A stretch of 64,000 nt of DNA from Eutreptiella sp. 'Long Island Sound 2002' (taxonomy: Eukaryota; Euglenozoa; Euglenophyceae; Eutreptiales; Eutreptiaceae), in contig OZ038385.1 in NCBI GenBank assembly GCA_964036045.1, positions 28,108,853 through 28,172,852 on the forward strand, read 5' to 3'. The notes beneath the pieces were generated by a model, which saw only the letters and a list, made by a program, of their open reading frames with translations, had not been told where the DNA came from and did no database searches. Position 1 is the stretch's first letter. Each line of letters starts with the position of its first letter. Below, piece by piece: positions 52,163-63,206 of this stretch. The position numbers and the translations under genes are program-made.

Positions 52163-52619
52163 CTAGACCGAGAAGGGGTTGAGAGGGTCGGAGGGGTGCG
52201 CCCAAAGTATTGGGTCCCAAGGGAGAGGATTCGAACACAGCCAATCATGTGCTTGGTGGACAGCCTTGTCCAGGTGCTTTACGCGTTCCTCCAGGGCTAG
52301 GCCAAGCATGGCTCTGTGCTCCGCGCGAGTGGAGCCCGGGATCGGCTTGGAGAGGCAGGACCATAGGGACTTAGGTACCAGAGTTCTCATGAAGTTCCTG
52401 CGGTCAGCCTTTGAGGGTCCAGAGAGCCACCAGTGCAGGACAATGGGGCTGGAAAGGGGTCCCCAGGAAGAGACGTATGCCTGAACGTGCTGATCCAACG
52501 CTTTGCAGAAGGCCAGGCATGATAAAGGGTCGAAACGATGGTGCTGTCCGCACCTGGAACAGTGGTAGTCGTGGAGCATATTGCTCCACTGGTACCCGTC
52601 CACATTGTAGCATCCGGAC
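52163..52619 (-). pseudogene. LINE-C polyprotein C-terminus with Cys/His finger
   Basis: A separate frame from the RNase H segment, joined by a frameshift near 52600-52625. It contains YHCSRCGQHHRFDPLSC, a Cys/His cluster in the position of the LINE C-terminal finger, then a helical tail with EERVKHLDKAVHQAHDWL, ending at a stop at 52163. Confidence 0.65.
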
Positions 52620-54399
52620 GCCAGTTTGAAAAACAGGGACGAAAACCAGGAAGTTTGTTGTACAGGCTGAAGCTGGGGCCTACCGCTATGTTGCTCTGGG
52701 AATGCTGCGGCAATAGGTGGCGGAATTGCTGTACCTTAAACTTGTGGAGGACAGGCAGGTGGTGTACCGCCACTGAGCCCAGTGGGGGGGGGAGGAGGAG
52801 GTCCGGGGTAAAAATTAGTCTGTGAGCTGCCCATTTAGAGAAATGGTCGCAGATTTCGTTGCCAATAAAATTGGCGTGACCTTTAATCCACATGATGTGG
52901 AGGGGGTTGGTGATGAGAAGTAGGGCGCTGTGTACGGCGACGGTCCATGTGTCGTCTTGGAACGGGTTGGGCCTATAGACTTGGCATTTCTGGAGGGTGG
53001 ACACCACCTGTTCGTTGTCAATCAACAAACATACTTCGTATTGGGAAAGTTCCCTGTGGATCCAGCGAATGGCTGGTACCGCCCCCCAGAACTCCGAACC
53101 CAGAGAAGTGGGATGCGGTGAGGATAGGCACAGGACTCTGGTTGTACTGTCGGGTAGAAAGGCCGTGATGGCGGCCGCATGGCCGGACTCACCGGAGGAG
53201 CCATCGGAATATAGCCACACCCGCTGTAGGCCGGGGGTCGGCGGCCTAGTTAGTGCCTCCGCGGCATCGTGGCATCCCCACTCGTCGAGAGACTTCTTCT
53301 CTAGGTAGTGTTGTGCCTGCAGAGCGAAGAGATGGCCGTGTTGGCTGATTCCCAGTGCGTGTGCGTTGTGCGGTGGCGCTGGGGGTTCGGGGATGGTCTC
53401 TTGAGGGCGCAAAAATTCAGGGACTAGCTGGAAGTGAGAGGGGCGGAGGTAATCCATGACGGCGTGGCATGGCATGTGCATGGTGTAGGACGTGTGGGTA
53501 TCCACCGAGTAGACCCGGTCGTGGAACGAGACGTTGGCCCATTTGGAGGTGGCCTCCGTCACTCTTCCTGTGGCCTGTCCTGATTTGAACCTAACGGTTA
53601 GCTGGGTACCAGGCGTTCGATCCCGAATAGCAGTGGGTCTCCACGGGCCTATGCTGTGGAAAGATATGCCAAGGGCATGGATGGAGTCCATAAAAGAGTT
53701 TTGCACCGGGTCCGAGGCCCTCTGGTTCGAGCTAAGTAAAGACTGGACGTACAGGGGGCCAACTGACTTTGGGGCAAGGCCGCAAAGGGCCCGTAGCCCA
53801 TAGTTCACGGTGGCAACGTGGACGCTGTGCGGTAGGAACTTCATTCCCAACCCTCCCTTTGGGCGAGCCGCGAAACGGTCTTTGGGGGAGACTAGACGTG
53901 TGATGCTGCGAGACGCAACTCCCGCCCGGATGAGTGCCTGAAGCTTTTCGAGCTGGTTGGGGGAAAGAGAGTGGGTGATTAAGCAGTAGGCGAGTGCTGG
54001 GACCAGCTGAGAGTTCGTCAGCCGGACCTTCTCACCAAGTGTAAGAGGCAAGGGAGAGAGCCGGGCAAAATAACTCTGGATCTCCACTTTGAGCATGTGA
54101 AATAGGCCCTTTGCCTGGTGGCAAGTAAAAAGATAAACCCCCAGGTATTTATAGCATGTGTGCGGGCGACCCGTTTTTTTGTTGTACGTGTGGAACTCCG
54201 AGCCCCTGGGTGTCAGAAACTCTTTTTGGGGGGCTGTGCCATTGGCGTGGACTTCGGTCTTAGACACATTCATGTCCAGACCCCAGTCCCTGGCTGGCCC
54301 ATCGAAGTAGTTGAGACTGTTTTGGACGTAGTTGACGTCCTCTCTTCTGATCAGGATGTCGTCGATGTAGGCGTGGTGGCTAGTGCGGGCATTTGCCCA
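52620..54399 (-). pseudogene. LINE-C RT C-terminal half and RNase H
   Basis: Reads from just after the C10 tract. RT catalytic box AYIDDILI (about 54375-54350) is the YxDD motif. Thumb and connection follow (KTGRPHTCYKYLGVYLF, ARPKGGLGMKFLP). RNase H has LYSDGSSGESG, SLGSEFWGAV, CLLIDNEQVVS and IKGHANFIGNEICDHFS, so all four catalytic acidic residues and the histidine are present. The domain set is complete apart from frameshifts. Confidence 0.8.
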
Positions 54400-56636
54400 G
54401 GGGGGGGGGCACGGTGGCAAATAAATGGTGGAAGAGGGAGTTGAGATAGAAAATGAAGAGTAGGGGGGAGAGGGGACATCCTTGTCGGAGGCCCCTGGTT
54501 TGGAGGTATGCGTGGGGAGTGCGGCCATTGATGATGGGGCTGTCTTGAGGGAAGGAGTATAGTTGCTTTATGAGAGAAATTGTGGATGTAGAAAAATTTG
54601 CCCGTTCGAGGACGGTCCAGAGTGTGCCATGAGGCACTGAATTAAAGGCTTTATTGAAATCGATGAACAGCGAGTAGCTCTTCTTCGATTTTGCATAAAG
54701 GGCTGTGAGTTGATACAGATGATCAGCGCATTGGTGGCCGGGAAGGCCACCGTGCTGGATTTCTGAAAGGATGTTGTGTGCAAAAGCCTGAGCGCGCAGG
54801 TGTTTGCAGGCAAAAGTGGCCAAGAGTTTGTAAATACAGTTTAAGAGGGCAATAGGACGGTAGTTTGAGGGGGAGGATATTTTCGCGCATTGCCAGTGCG
54901 GCGGCAGCGGCGAGTGGAGGAAGCGGTTTAAAATGGAGTGGAAAAAATGTTGAATGCGTTCTGGACAGAGGGCCAGGATGTAGTTGTTTGTTTTGTCCGG
55001 TCCCCCGGCTTTTGATGGCTTACTGTGTTTTAAGTGGTTCTGGAACTGCTGCCAGGTCACAGGAGGTATGTGGTCGTTCTTGGCAGAAACGGGGCATGTG
55101 GGCGAGTGGGACAGGACCTCGTCGACGAAGTCCTGGGGGGGGGCGTAATCTGGATGCCCTCCAAGATGAAGCAGTGTGTCCCCAAAAACTTTAGCTACAT
55201 CCGCCGGGTCACTCAGGAGCTCTTTGGTGGCTGGATCTCTGACTACGAGAGGCTCTAGGTCTTTAGGGCAGAGGGTGCGAGCAACAGTGGTTTTCATCTG
55301 GACCCCTCGCACCAGACTACTGTGAAGCTTTCTCTTCGCTTTGGTTTCGTCCGAGGACCGTAAGGTGTTTACCACGGACTGAACTTCCGCAATGTGCTCA
55401 GGAAATGCTGGGGAAGAAGGAGGCGGGGGTGAGCGTAATAATTTCCTGAGCTTGCCGTAGCCCTCTTGGTCCTTGCGCTGCGGTTTCGGACGCGTGATTT
55501 TGTGGTACGCAGACCCAACCTGCATAAGGAGAGAATCAGTGGCGGCGATGATCTCTTCCAACAGGGCCCTGGCAGGGGCGTCCTGGAGGTCCCAGCACCA
55601 GTCAGAGATGAGCCGTATGCTGTTGGAGAATTGTTGCTTTTCGTCACTAGAAAGCTTCCGAAAAATGCAAGGGGGGAGTGGGGGCTGAGACAGAAGGATC
55701 GGGGAGGGGCACTGGAAGACCGCAACCACTGGGTGGTGGTCAGAGATGGTGTAGTCCGTGAGGATCGACGCATCCAGAAGGGGAAAGTGCGACACTAGGC
55801 GAGGGGACGCAAAGATGTAATCCAGCCTTGCTTCGTTGTCCCAGCGGTCGCTTGCGTAGCGGGTGTACTGCCTGAGGGAGGGGTGCTCTGACCTGAAAGT
55901 GTCCACCAACCTAGATGGGAGGTATTCCACCTCCCCCGTGAGCCAGTGCCCCTCATGTAGATCGACCAAGCTGTGCTGGTCAAGTTCGGGATCCAGAACG
56001 CAGTTAAACTCACCCCCCAGGATGTGATTGGGATGATCGTTGAAATAAGAAGCAAGAACTCGCTGTATGGTGTCACGGTACGGAGCTGGGGCCCCCGTGC
56101 GCACCGGGGGGGAGTAAACTGAGAAGACGTGTAGGGGAGTTGCTTCCGGAAGGGATATTTTGGCACCACAGATAAGGCCGTCGCTGTCTCTGGGCGGGAC
56201 ACAGCTGGTATATCTCGCGATGCGCGGGCCTGCAATGACCGACACCCCGTGTCTGTGGCCGCAGATATTTGAGAAGACTTTAGCGCGGTCATTGCCGAAG
56301 GCGTACCGCTGTGGGAGGAGAGGGGGAGAGTTTAGTTCCTGAAGGAGTATAATGTCATATCCCTCGTTTAGGAAATGCAAGATTGCCGCGGGTGTGTTCT
56401 GGCTCTTTGCCGTGTTGAAGGACACGACACGGATGGCCGGGACGGAGGGAAGAGAAGGGGGGGGGCGGCGCAAGCGTTTAGGTTTGAAGGGCTTGTGCAC
56501 TTGGGGGGGAGGGGGGAAGGAGGGTGCCTGAATGGAGGAATAGCGGGCACCCAGTGGGGAGTCCGGTGTCAGAAGCGTTGGTATGTGGGCAGGGTCCTCA
56601 TTCTGTATTGAGGGGTCGGGTTCGCACTGTTCTAGT
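54400..56636 (-). pseudogene. LINE-C apurinic-type endonuclease and RT N-terminal half
   Basis: Endonuclease from about 56450 to 55720: VVSFNTAKSQN, LLQELNS, GGEFNCVLDP (GDFN-type box with D replaced by E), ARLDYIFAS, YTISDHHPVV. It nicks target DNA to start reverse transcription. RT blocks follow: NYRPIALLNCIYKLLA, HGGLPGHQCADH, YSLFIDFNKAFNSVPHG, GLRQGCPLSPLLF. The frame fails at a 10-base G run on the plus strand (54400-54409), a typical homopolymer indel that could also be a sequencing error. The protein lacks a visible start because the 5' end is truncated in the target gag. Confidence 0.85.
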
Positions 56637-56650
56637 CGATGCCGAACCCT
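56637..56650 (+). repeat. LINE-C target-site duplication, right copy
   Basis: CGATGCCGAACCCT, identical to 51469-51482. Confidence 0.9.
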
Positions 56651-58241
56651 GCAGCGATACCAAGAAGCCCTTTCGTACCGAGAACGGCCCAGCCACCCTA
56701 CAGCCACGTGGGGAATTCTACGAGAGGCGAGCTGGACCGGCTGGGGCTAGCAGCCCTGAGGGCAATGGTTGACGTGGAGCCCTATGGCTCCAGTGACCTA
56801 GGCGAAGACCCCTCTGACGATGAGCCGCCGTCGATGACTTCTGCTTTGCCCTCGGAGGACGACGACCCTGAGGACCCCAAGAACCCAGGTGGGCAGAAGA
56901 AAAAGAAGAAGAGGAAGACCCAGCGCCCTGGGGGACGCAGGTCTCAGGAGGCTAAGGCCATTGCCAACTCCAAAATCGTGGTGAACCTGCCTGAGTTCAC
57001 AGGCAAGGACCTCAGCGAGTTCGCTGAGAATTTTGGCCAGTTCCTTCGATTGACCGGCCAAACCCACGCTAGTGGACGGGTCAAGTGCGATCTGCTCCTG
57101 CAGTGTTGCAAGACCAAGTACCTGGAGAAGCAGGTCAAGCAGATGGTGACTAAGTCCGCCACCTTTGCCGACGTGTTGGTTGCCTTGGAGAGGCAGTACC
57201 CGACCTATGAAACCGACCTCTCCATCAGGGCCGAGATCCAGAACCTGGCCGTGCTGCCCAACAACCCCAAACCTGGCAGGGTCTCTGGGCTACTGGCGGA
57301 CTTGGATCACTGGGCTGGACCATTGACGCCCGGTTCCTACAGCAGCGACGACCTGCTTTTCTGGTTGGTGGCTAAGCTCCCTCGAGAGCTGTGGGACGAG
57401 TGCCGTTCAACGGCAGAGCGCAAGGCTAGAGCCCTCCCTCACAAGGATTTATGTGTACTACTCCTGGAGCTGGCGCTGGAGAAAGAAAGCGACCAGCACC
57501 TGAACGACTACCGTCCTGGAGGGGGAGGCTCTGGAAGCCATGGCAAAGTGTACCAAGGATGCATACCTGGACAGGGGACTACCCTCAAACACATGGAAAA
57601 TGTCAAGGAGCTCTTCTGGTGTGATGCCAGAGATGAGCAGGGCCTCCTGCAGCACGACCCTGACTGCGAGCAGCGAGACTGCTTCGTAGTCCAAGGGAAG
57701 AACCAGGGGACCAAAACCGGCGCCAAAGCGAAGATGCCGGATCACTACAGGTGTACCATCACCTGTGCCTTCTGTGGGAAGAGGAAGCACTACGAGGATG
57801 AGTGCTACCACATGCAGCGCCTGTCCGCAAAGCTGAAGGGTGAAGATCCTGGCAAAGGCTCAGCAAAGGTAGAGGCAAAGGCAACGGCAACGACTCCGGC
57901 AAGGGCAAGTCGAAGGGACGTGGAAAAGGGCAAGACAAGAACCAAGGTGGATGAGGAGGAGGCCCTAACCGCCAGCCATACAAGGACAACAAGAACCCTG
58001 ACAAGAACGGAGGCAACCCGAACCCTAATCCAGGGGGGAACTCCGAGGCCTCTGGAGCGCAGTCTGGTCCCACCACACGCTCGCAGACGCAGGCCCAGTG
58101 AGAACAAGGGGCCAAGCGTGAGGATGAAGGTGGTGATGACGGCAACGCTAAGAAGAGAAGCCGTTTCATGAGGATGGCCCCCAAATTGCGGAACAAGGGG
58201 TTCGAGGTGACCTGTCCCGCAGAGTTCTGACGGGGACGCTC
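56651..58241 (+). pseudogene. Gypsy-2c gag, C-terminal part with CCHC knuckle
   Basis: Resumes the gag frame after LINE-C. A basic stretch (KKKKKRKTQRPGGRR, about 56905) precedes a capsid-like helical region from about 56980 (LPEFTGKDLSEFAENFGQF) to 57490. A canonical zinc knuckle CAFCGKRKHYEDEC (C-x2-C-x4-H-x4-C) lies at 57766-57807. After about 57850 the original frame seems to be another one (Gly/Lys/Asn-rich), reached by a frameshift, with TGAs at former CGA/GGA codons. It binds element RNA in life; this copy is broken. Confidence 0.75.
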
Positions 58242-58257
58242 CGGTGGGTCCCTGGAC

Positions 58258-58902
58258 TTGGTGTTCTGGGTACGTATCCGACTAGGGGGACTTGAATACC
58301 TGGGGGTACTGGATACTGGAGCCACCATATCTATAGTGGCCAGGAAAACTTTACCTCGTGGGAGCCTGAAGAACACCCTGACCACCGCCGCTATACGAAT
58401 GGGGGATGGAGATGTGGTGCACAGCTGCGGGGACTGTGAAGTGGAGGTACCTATGGGCTCCCGAACTATCGCCCATCTGTTCTATGTGATGGACACGGAG
58501 GCCTTCGACTTTGTATTGGGGACTGACTTCTTTGTGCAGCACTCCCAGATACAATCCCTGACGCTGCAAGCGCCCTACCTCCTCTACGTGGACCACGGCA
58601 GTGGCAGAGGGTCCGTACCACTGGAGCAGTAGGAGCACACCTCGCGCTACCTGAGGGTATCGAAGGAGGAGCCCTCGAAGATGATGGCGGCCTCCAAAAC
58701 TGAGGACTATCAACTATTGGGGGAAGTCCTAGACCAAGGTCTGAAGGAGTTGGGTTACTCTAGAGAAGACCTGAGTGTGGAGTTTTTCGCCAGCGACAAG
58801 CAACATGTCCTGGACCTTTACTGCAGCAGGGGGAAGAACTGCAGACCACAAATTTTACTGGCCCTCTTTCGGGATGGCCTAAGGGAACCCCAGGTTCAGT
58901 GA
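58258..58902 (+). pseudogene. Gypsy-2c aspartic protease and start of linker domain
   Basis: Retropepsin motif LGVLDTGATISIVARK near 58306-58350 and the C-terminal FVLGTDFF near 58510-58533. A TAG at 58630-58632 interrupts the frame, which then continues into MMAASKTEDYQLLGEVLDQ and VEFFASDKQHVLDLYC, the start of the DIRS-type domain. A frameshift near 58845 moves the domain to another frame, where TAA replaces a tyrosine codon present in 2b. Confidence 0.75.
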
Positions 58903-59633
58903 ACTGGGGAAGGTCTTGACCAAGGTGGCCCTGGAATGTTCCCGTATGGTCCTGTGTTCCCCTGATTGGGGAGCCCATGGGGGCAACGAGTACTGGCGAA
59001 CCCTCCTTGACAGGCTGACTATCAGCTCTGTTCCGTTACCTGATGAGGCCATCTACGTGCCTCTGGGGCGTAAGACGCCAATTGGGAAACCCGGATGGGG
59101 GAGTATGCTCAGCGTGGTGGACGGAGGTCTTACCCCCATCCCCTGGGAGGACCTGGACTCGACTCTGTTCCAGGCTATACAACGAGAAAGCGATGGACTC
59201 GCCTTGGGTGACTTGGAGGATCGACTGCGACCTCAAGATGCTATTGAGACTATACCCGGAGGAGATGAATACGTCGTTACTAACACCAACGCCCCCAACT
59301 CTCCCTGCCATGTACCCCTTCCTGATGGAGTCTCTGAGTGTGGACTATCCGAGCTTCCTAGCTCTATCCGCTCAGATGACGAAAATGAGCACGACGCCTT
59401 CTTCGTGCAGACCTGTGTGGAGAGAGTGGAGAACGCCGAGTACGTCGCCCCACTGAAACCCCTACTCTCCATGAGGGTGGAAGACCCCGTGGACGAGGTG
59501 CTGGATCCCCGATCCAGGGTAAGAGAGTACGTGGACTCCAAGATGAGGTTGGTGGCAAAAAAGCTATGCTACGCTAAGCCTACCTGCAGCTCATGGCCAG
59601 TGAAGCAAGGACGTATGGGAGATCTATCCGAAA
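58903..59633 (+). pseudogene. Gypsy-2c DIRS-type linker domain (end) and variable linker
   Basis: Carries NPRFSELGKVLTKVALE, RMVLCSPDWGAHGG, WRTLLDRLTISSV, LPDEAIYVPLG and SVVDGG. The same order of Trp, Leu-Pro, Tyr and VDGG landmarks occurs in Gypsy-1 at 29250-29470. An acidic linker up to RT follows. A frameshift at about 59632 joins it to the RT segment. Copy 2b (44904-47258) has this stretch in one frame. Confidence 0.7.
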
Positions 59634-61742
59634 TTGAAGGAGGACCTCGAACAGAAGATCACCACCTGGCAAAGGGAGGTAGATCTCAAGCTCATGAACA
59701 GCGTGTGGGGTGCCCATGTGAGGACCCCAGAGGAGGACGACCTCTCGGAGGAATGTGTATGCGAACCCCCTCGAGCGTGCCTATGTTGCCATCGTCCTCC
59801 AGATATGGTTGAACGAGACCTCCTTTATGCCTACCAAGGGTTGCAGGATACTACCAAGGGCGAAGAGTCGGTGGAAGATCACCTCCCGACGTCTATTACT
59901 CAGGCAGCAAGCAACTTACACTCTGACGAGGACATGGAGGACAAGATCAAGCTATTGGACCCGCGGGTGCAGACGCTTATAAGGACCTATCTGGAGGTGT
60001 TCGGAGAACTACCACGTCCAGCCTCATGTGACAAGCTGGTACAGATGGACCTCAAGCTGAAACCCGAGTTCGTGGGTCACAAGATCCGGAGGAGACCCTA
60101 TCCGGCTCCTAAAGAGCAGGCCGACAAGATTGAGCAACAGATACAAGAATGTATCGACGCTGGCCTAGTCCTGGAGTACAAGGACGGAGACTACCCCCAA
60201 CACTGCAGCCCCTGTTTCATGGTGGCTAAACCTGGGTCTACAGCCAAACGGCTGGTAGTGGACTACGGAAAGCTGAACAAGAAAACGCTGAACCACTCGG
60301 GGTCCATTCCCAATATGGAGTCTACCCTTGAGAAGATAGCCTCCTGTCGCTACAAGACCAAGATGGACAAGAGGAGCGGATTCTGGCAGGTGGACCTGAC
60401 GCCCAACGCTCAGGAGCTACTAGCCTTCATCACCCCTCGTAGGAGGGTGTTCAAGTGGAAGGTCATGCCGTTTGGCGTCGCCAACGCACCCGCTCTATTC
60501 CAAGAGCTGATGAACAAGATCTTGTCCATTCTACGAAGAAGACCTAAGGTGCAGGAACTCATATCCCGTGGGGCCCAGATGGAAGCACACATCGACGATG
60601 TATGCCTCGGGACCGATACCCAGGAGGACCACCTAATCCTCTTGGGTGAGTTCTTTGCGGTCTGCCAAGAGAACCACACACGACTCAAGCCGGAGAAGTG
60701 TGAGTTCATGCAGGAGACCATGCAGTACCTTGGGTTTGACGTTGGCTATGGGTGGTGGACCCCAGCGGCCTCTAAGGCCAAACCCCTGATGGAGGGTAAG
60801 GTACGACACGAAGACCCCAAGAAAGGACTTCATGATGTATGCAGTTTCATTGGGGCGTGCAACTTCTATCGCTGCCATATCCAAAACTTCACCTACACCA
60901 GCGGCATTCTGACGGACCTGATCAAGAAGAGTACTACTTGGCGCTGGGGCCCACAAGAGCAACAAGCGTTTGACGAGCTCAAAGACAAGGTGGCCAACGC
61001 TAAGTGCTTGGGCGTGCCTAGGGCACAAGGGGAGATTATCCTGGTGACCGACGCCAGCAATGTGGGCGGTGGTTGAACGTTGTTCCAATGGCAAGCACTA
61101 AAGAGGCAGGAGTTCGACTCAGCTATTTCCCAATGGGGGACTGAAGGTCTCAACCGAGATGGAACTCTCAAGCACAGCTACCCTGACGAGAAGTGGGTCC
61201 TAGTACCTCTGGGCCATTCGAACTGGAAATGGAACCAGGCCAGGGGGAACTACTCCACCTATGAGCAGGAATTGCTCGCGGGTATGCTGGTGCTATCCTC
61301 ACAAGCACAACTGTTGGGGAGTAACCCTGTGGTCTGGCTGTGCGACCAAGAGCCGGTCCGCACTTTCCAGAAGGGTCTGCCACCTGAGAAGGCCAAGCTA
61401 CGGCGCTGGTGGACCTACCTCAGCCAACTACGGCTGACGGTACACCATATCCAGGGAGTGAAGAACGAGTGTGCAGACTACATCAGCCGCAACAACTTCC
61501 ACGACCTGATTGGTGCCCGGTTTGAAGCGCTGGCTAAGGAGGCGTTCAGCCATATGGACGTCCACTTGGACCTCAACATGACTATGATACGCCCCCTGGA
61601 TGGACTCCAACAATCGGAGTACCTGAAAGAGTATGGGGATATCTACAAGCGCCTGGAGAAACGCCTTGAACCCCTCCTGGTCAACCAAGATCAGTGGAAG
61701 AGGGACAAGAGCTACCTCTGGCACGAGGACCCATCGTGGTAA
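59634..61742 (+). pseudogene. Gypsy-2c RT and RNase H
   Basis: RT with RLVVDYGKLNKKTLNH, SGFWQVDLTPN, MPFGVANAPALFQE and catalytic AHIDDV, an HIDD form of the YxDD box shared with copy 2b. RNase H has LVTDASNVGGG, YSTYEQELLAGM, WLCDQEPVRTF and NECADYISR. A TGA at 61074-61076 stands in a glycine stretch within RNase H (probably GGA before). The segment ends at a TAA at 61740-61742, produced by a frameshift just before integrase. Confidence 0.8.
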
Positions 61743-62911
61743 CCAGAGACAGAGTCCCAGCGCTGCTGAAGTGGACCCATGAGTCCAGCGGTCATGTGGG
61801 TGCTGACCGTACCCTGAGGCTATTCAAGCAGTGGTTCCACACTACGTGGACTGACGACCAACTGCGGAAAGCCCTCCAGCCTATCGTGGACAAGTGCCCG
61901 TGTAGGTCCGGCAAACCAATGGATATCAGGGACAGAGGTCTGTACTCGACCCTGCCCATCCCTCACTGTGCTAACAGTGTTCTGTACGTGGACTACACGG
62001 AGATGCTGAAGTTCGGGCGCTACGACTTCGCCCTCGTGGTAGCCTGTGGGTTGACCAGGTATACCAGGGTGTTCCCATGTACCAAGCACATTACCGGGGA
62101 GGAGACTATCAAGATACTCCTGGAGGAGTGGTTTTGTGTCTATGGGGTGCCCAAGGAGATCAACTCCGATGAGGACGTACGAGTGCGCTCAGATACCGGC
62201 TGGTACAAGAGGGTCCTGAGACCCCTCAATGTCCAGGTGTCTACGGGGATTCCCTCCTCTCACACGAGCAACCCCCTATGTGAGCGACAGATTCGTGTCC
62301 TCAAGGAGAATGTAAGGGTATGGTGCAAAACTGAACGCATCAGAGACTGGGTGAGACTGCTCCCCGTCATATCTTTGATGATTAACTCACAAGAGAGTTC
62401 GGCGACTGGCTACTCGCCCCATGAGCTATTCCTAGGGCGCCCGGCGTGGTTCCTACATTCCCCCTATCCAGAGGACACCCATTCATCGGTGGGTGAGTGG
62501 GTCCAAGAGCAACAAGCGAAGGTGGACAAGGCCAAGGCTATGCTCCAGAGAGTGAGGGAGCGACAGTGGAACAAGAAGAACAAGCACCGAGTACCGGCAA
62601 CCTACCAAGAGGGGGACTGGGTGCTGGTGCACCACAGCCAACTACCCGCCTGGCCACGCTCTACCAGCGATGACCGATACTTCGGGCCCTACAAGATTCT
62701 ATCTGTGGATGGACACCGTATAACCGTGCGGTGTTCTCCCCGTCTAGGGGGGACCCTGGTGTGCGCTGCTCAACACCTGAAGCGCTACTATGATCCTGAA
62801 GACCTCTGTGGGGAAGAGTGGGATAAGCAAAGCAACAGGCAAATCACGGAAGAGAACTCATCAGGAGCTGAACGACGAGGAAATCGCCGCCCTAGACCTA
62901 CAAGGGGCTGA
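61733..62911 (+). pseudogene. Gypsy-2c integrase
   Basis: Continues from RNase H through a frameshift near 61735. Zinc domain: HESSGHVGADRTLRLFKQW with downstream CPCRSG. Catalytic region: LYVDYTEML (D), EINSDEDVRVRSD (second D region, unlike the usual SDRGxxF), NPLCERQIRVLKENVRVW (E). A GPY/F-like module (YQEGDWVLVHHS) follows. The frame drifts out at about 62820 and ends at 62911. Confidence 0.75.
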
Positions 62912-63206
62912 CAGCCCTATGGAAGTTGAAGGGGAACTCCCCGACATGAACGCCGAGGAGATGGCTAAGGAGGGCTTCTACCTGGTGAAGTCTGTCCTAC
63001 GACACCGCTATCGCCAGGGTTGGCGCTTCCTCACCCTCTGGGAAGGGTTTGGAGTTGAAGAGGCCACCTGGGAGCCCTTCTTTGCGTTTGTTCTACCTGA
63101 GGGACGCCTAAACTCAGTTCTGGTAGACTACTTGTCCCAGAGCAACCTTGGTGAGTTGCTGAGACTCGCTGAGACGCTTGCCTCCAAGACTAAAGCTAGG
63201 GACTGA
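62860..63206 (+). pseudogene. Gypsy-2c chromodomain
   Basis: The frame carrying the chromodomain: FYLVKSVLRHRYRQGWRFLT, LWEGFGVEEATWEPFFAF, then LNSVLVDYL, about 62970-63130. The pattern matches integrase-linked chromodomains of chromoviruses. It is joined to the integrase by a frameshift at about 62820-62860. Confidence 0.8.

Larger units (their letters stand above)
51483..56636 (-). mobile_element. LINE-C, APE/RT/RNase H LINE inserted in Gypsy-2c gag
   Basis: Bounded by a 14-bp duplication and, at the left edge (its 3' end), a run of 12 T on the plus strand (51482-51493), meaning poly(A) on the element strand. The coding region is nearly complete, with endonuclease, RT, RNase H and a C-terminal finger. 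The 5' end lies just upstream of the endonuclease, with no ORF1, so it is probably 5'-truncated. Confidence 0.9.

Noticed and set aside
51600-52170. Small plus-strand frames in the LINE-C 3' region
   Set aside because: G-rich low complexity, antisense to the element, no motif.
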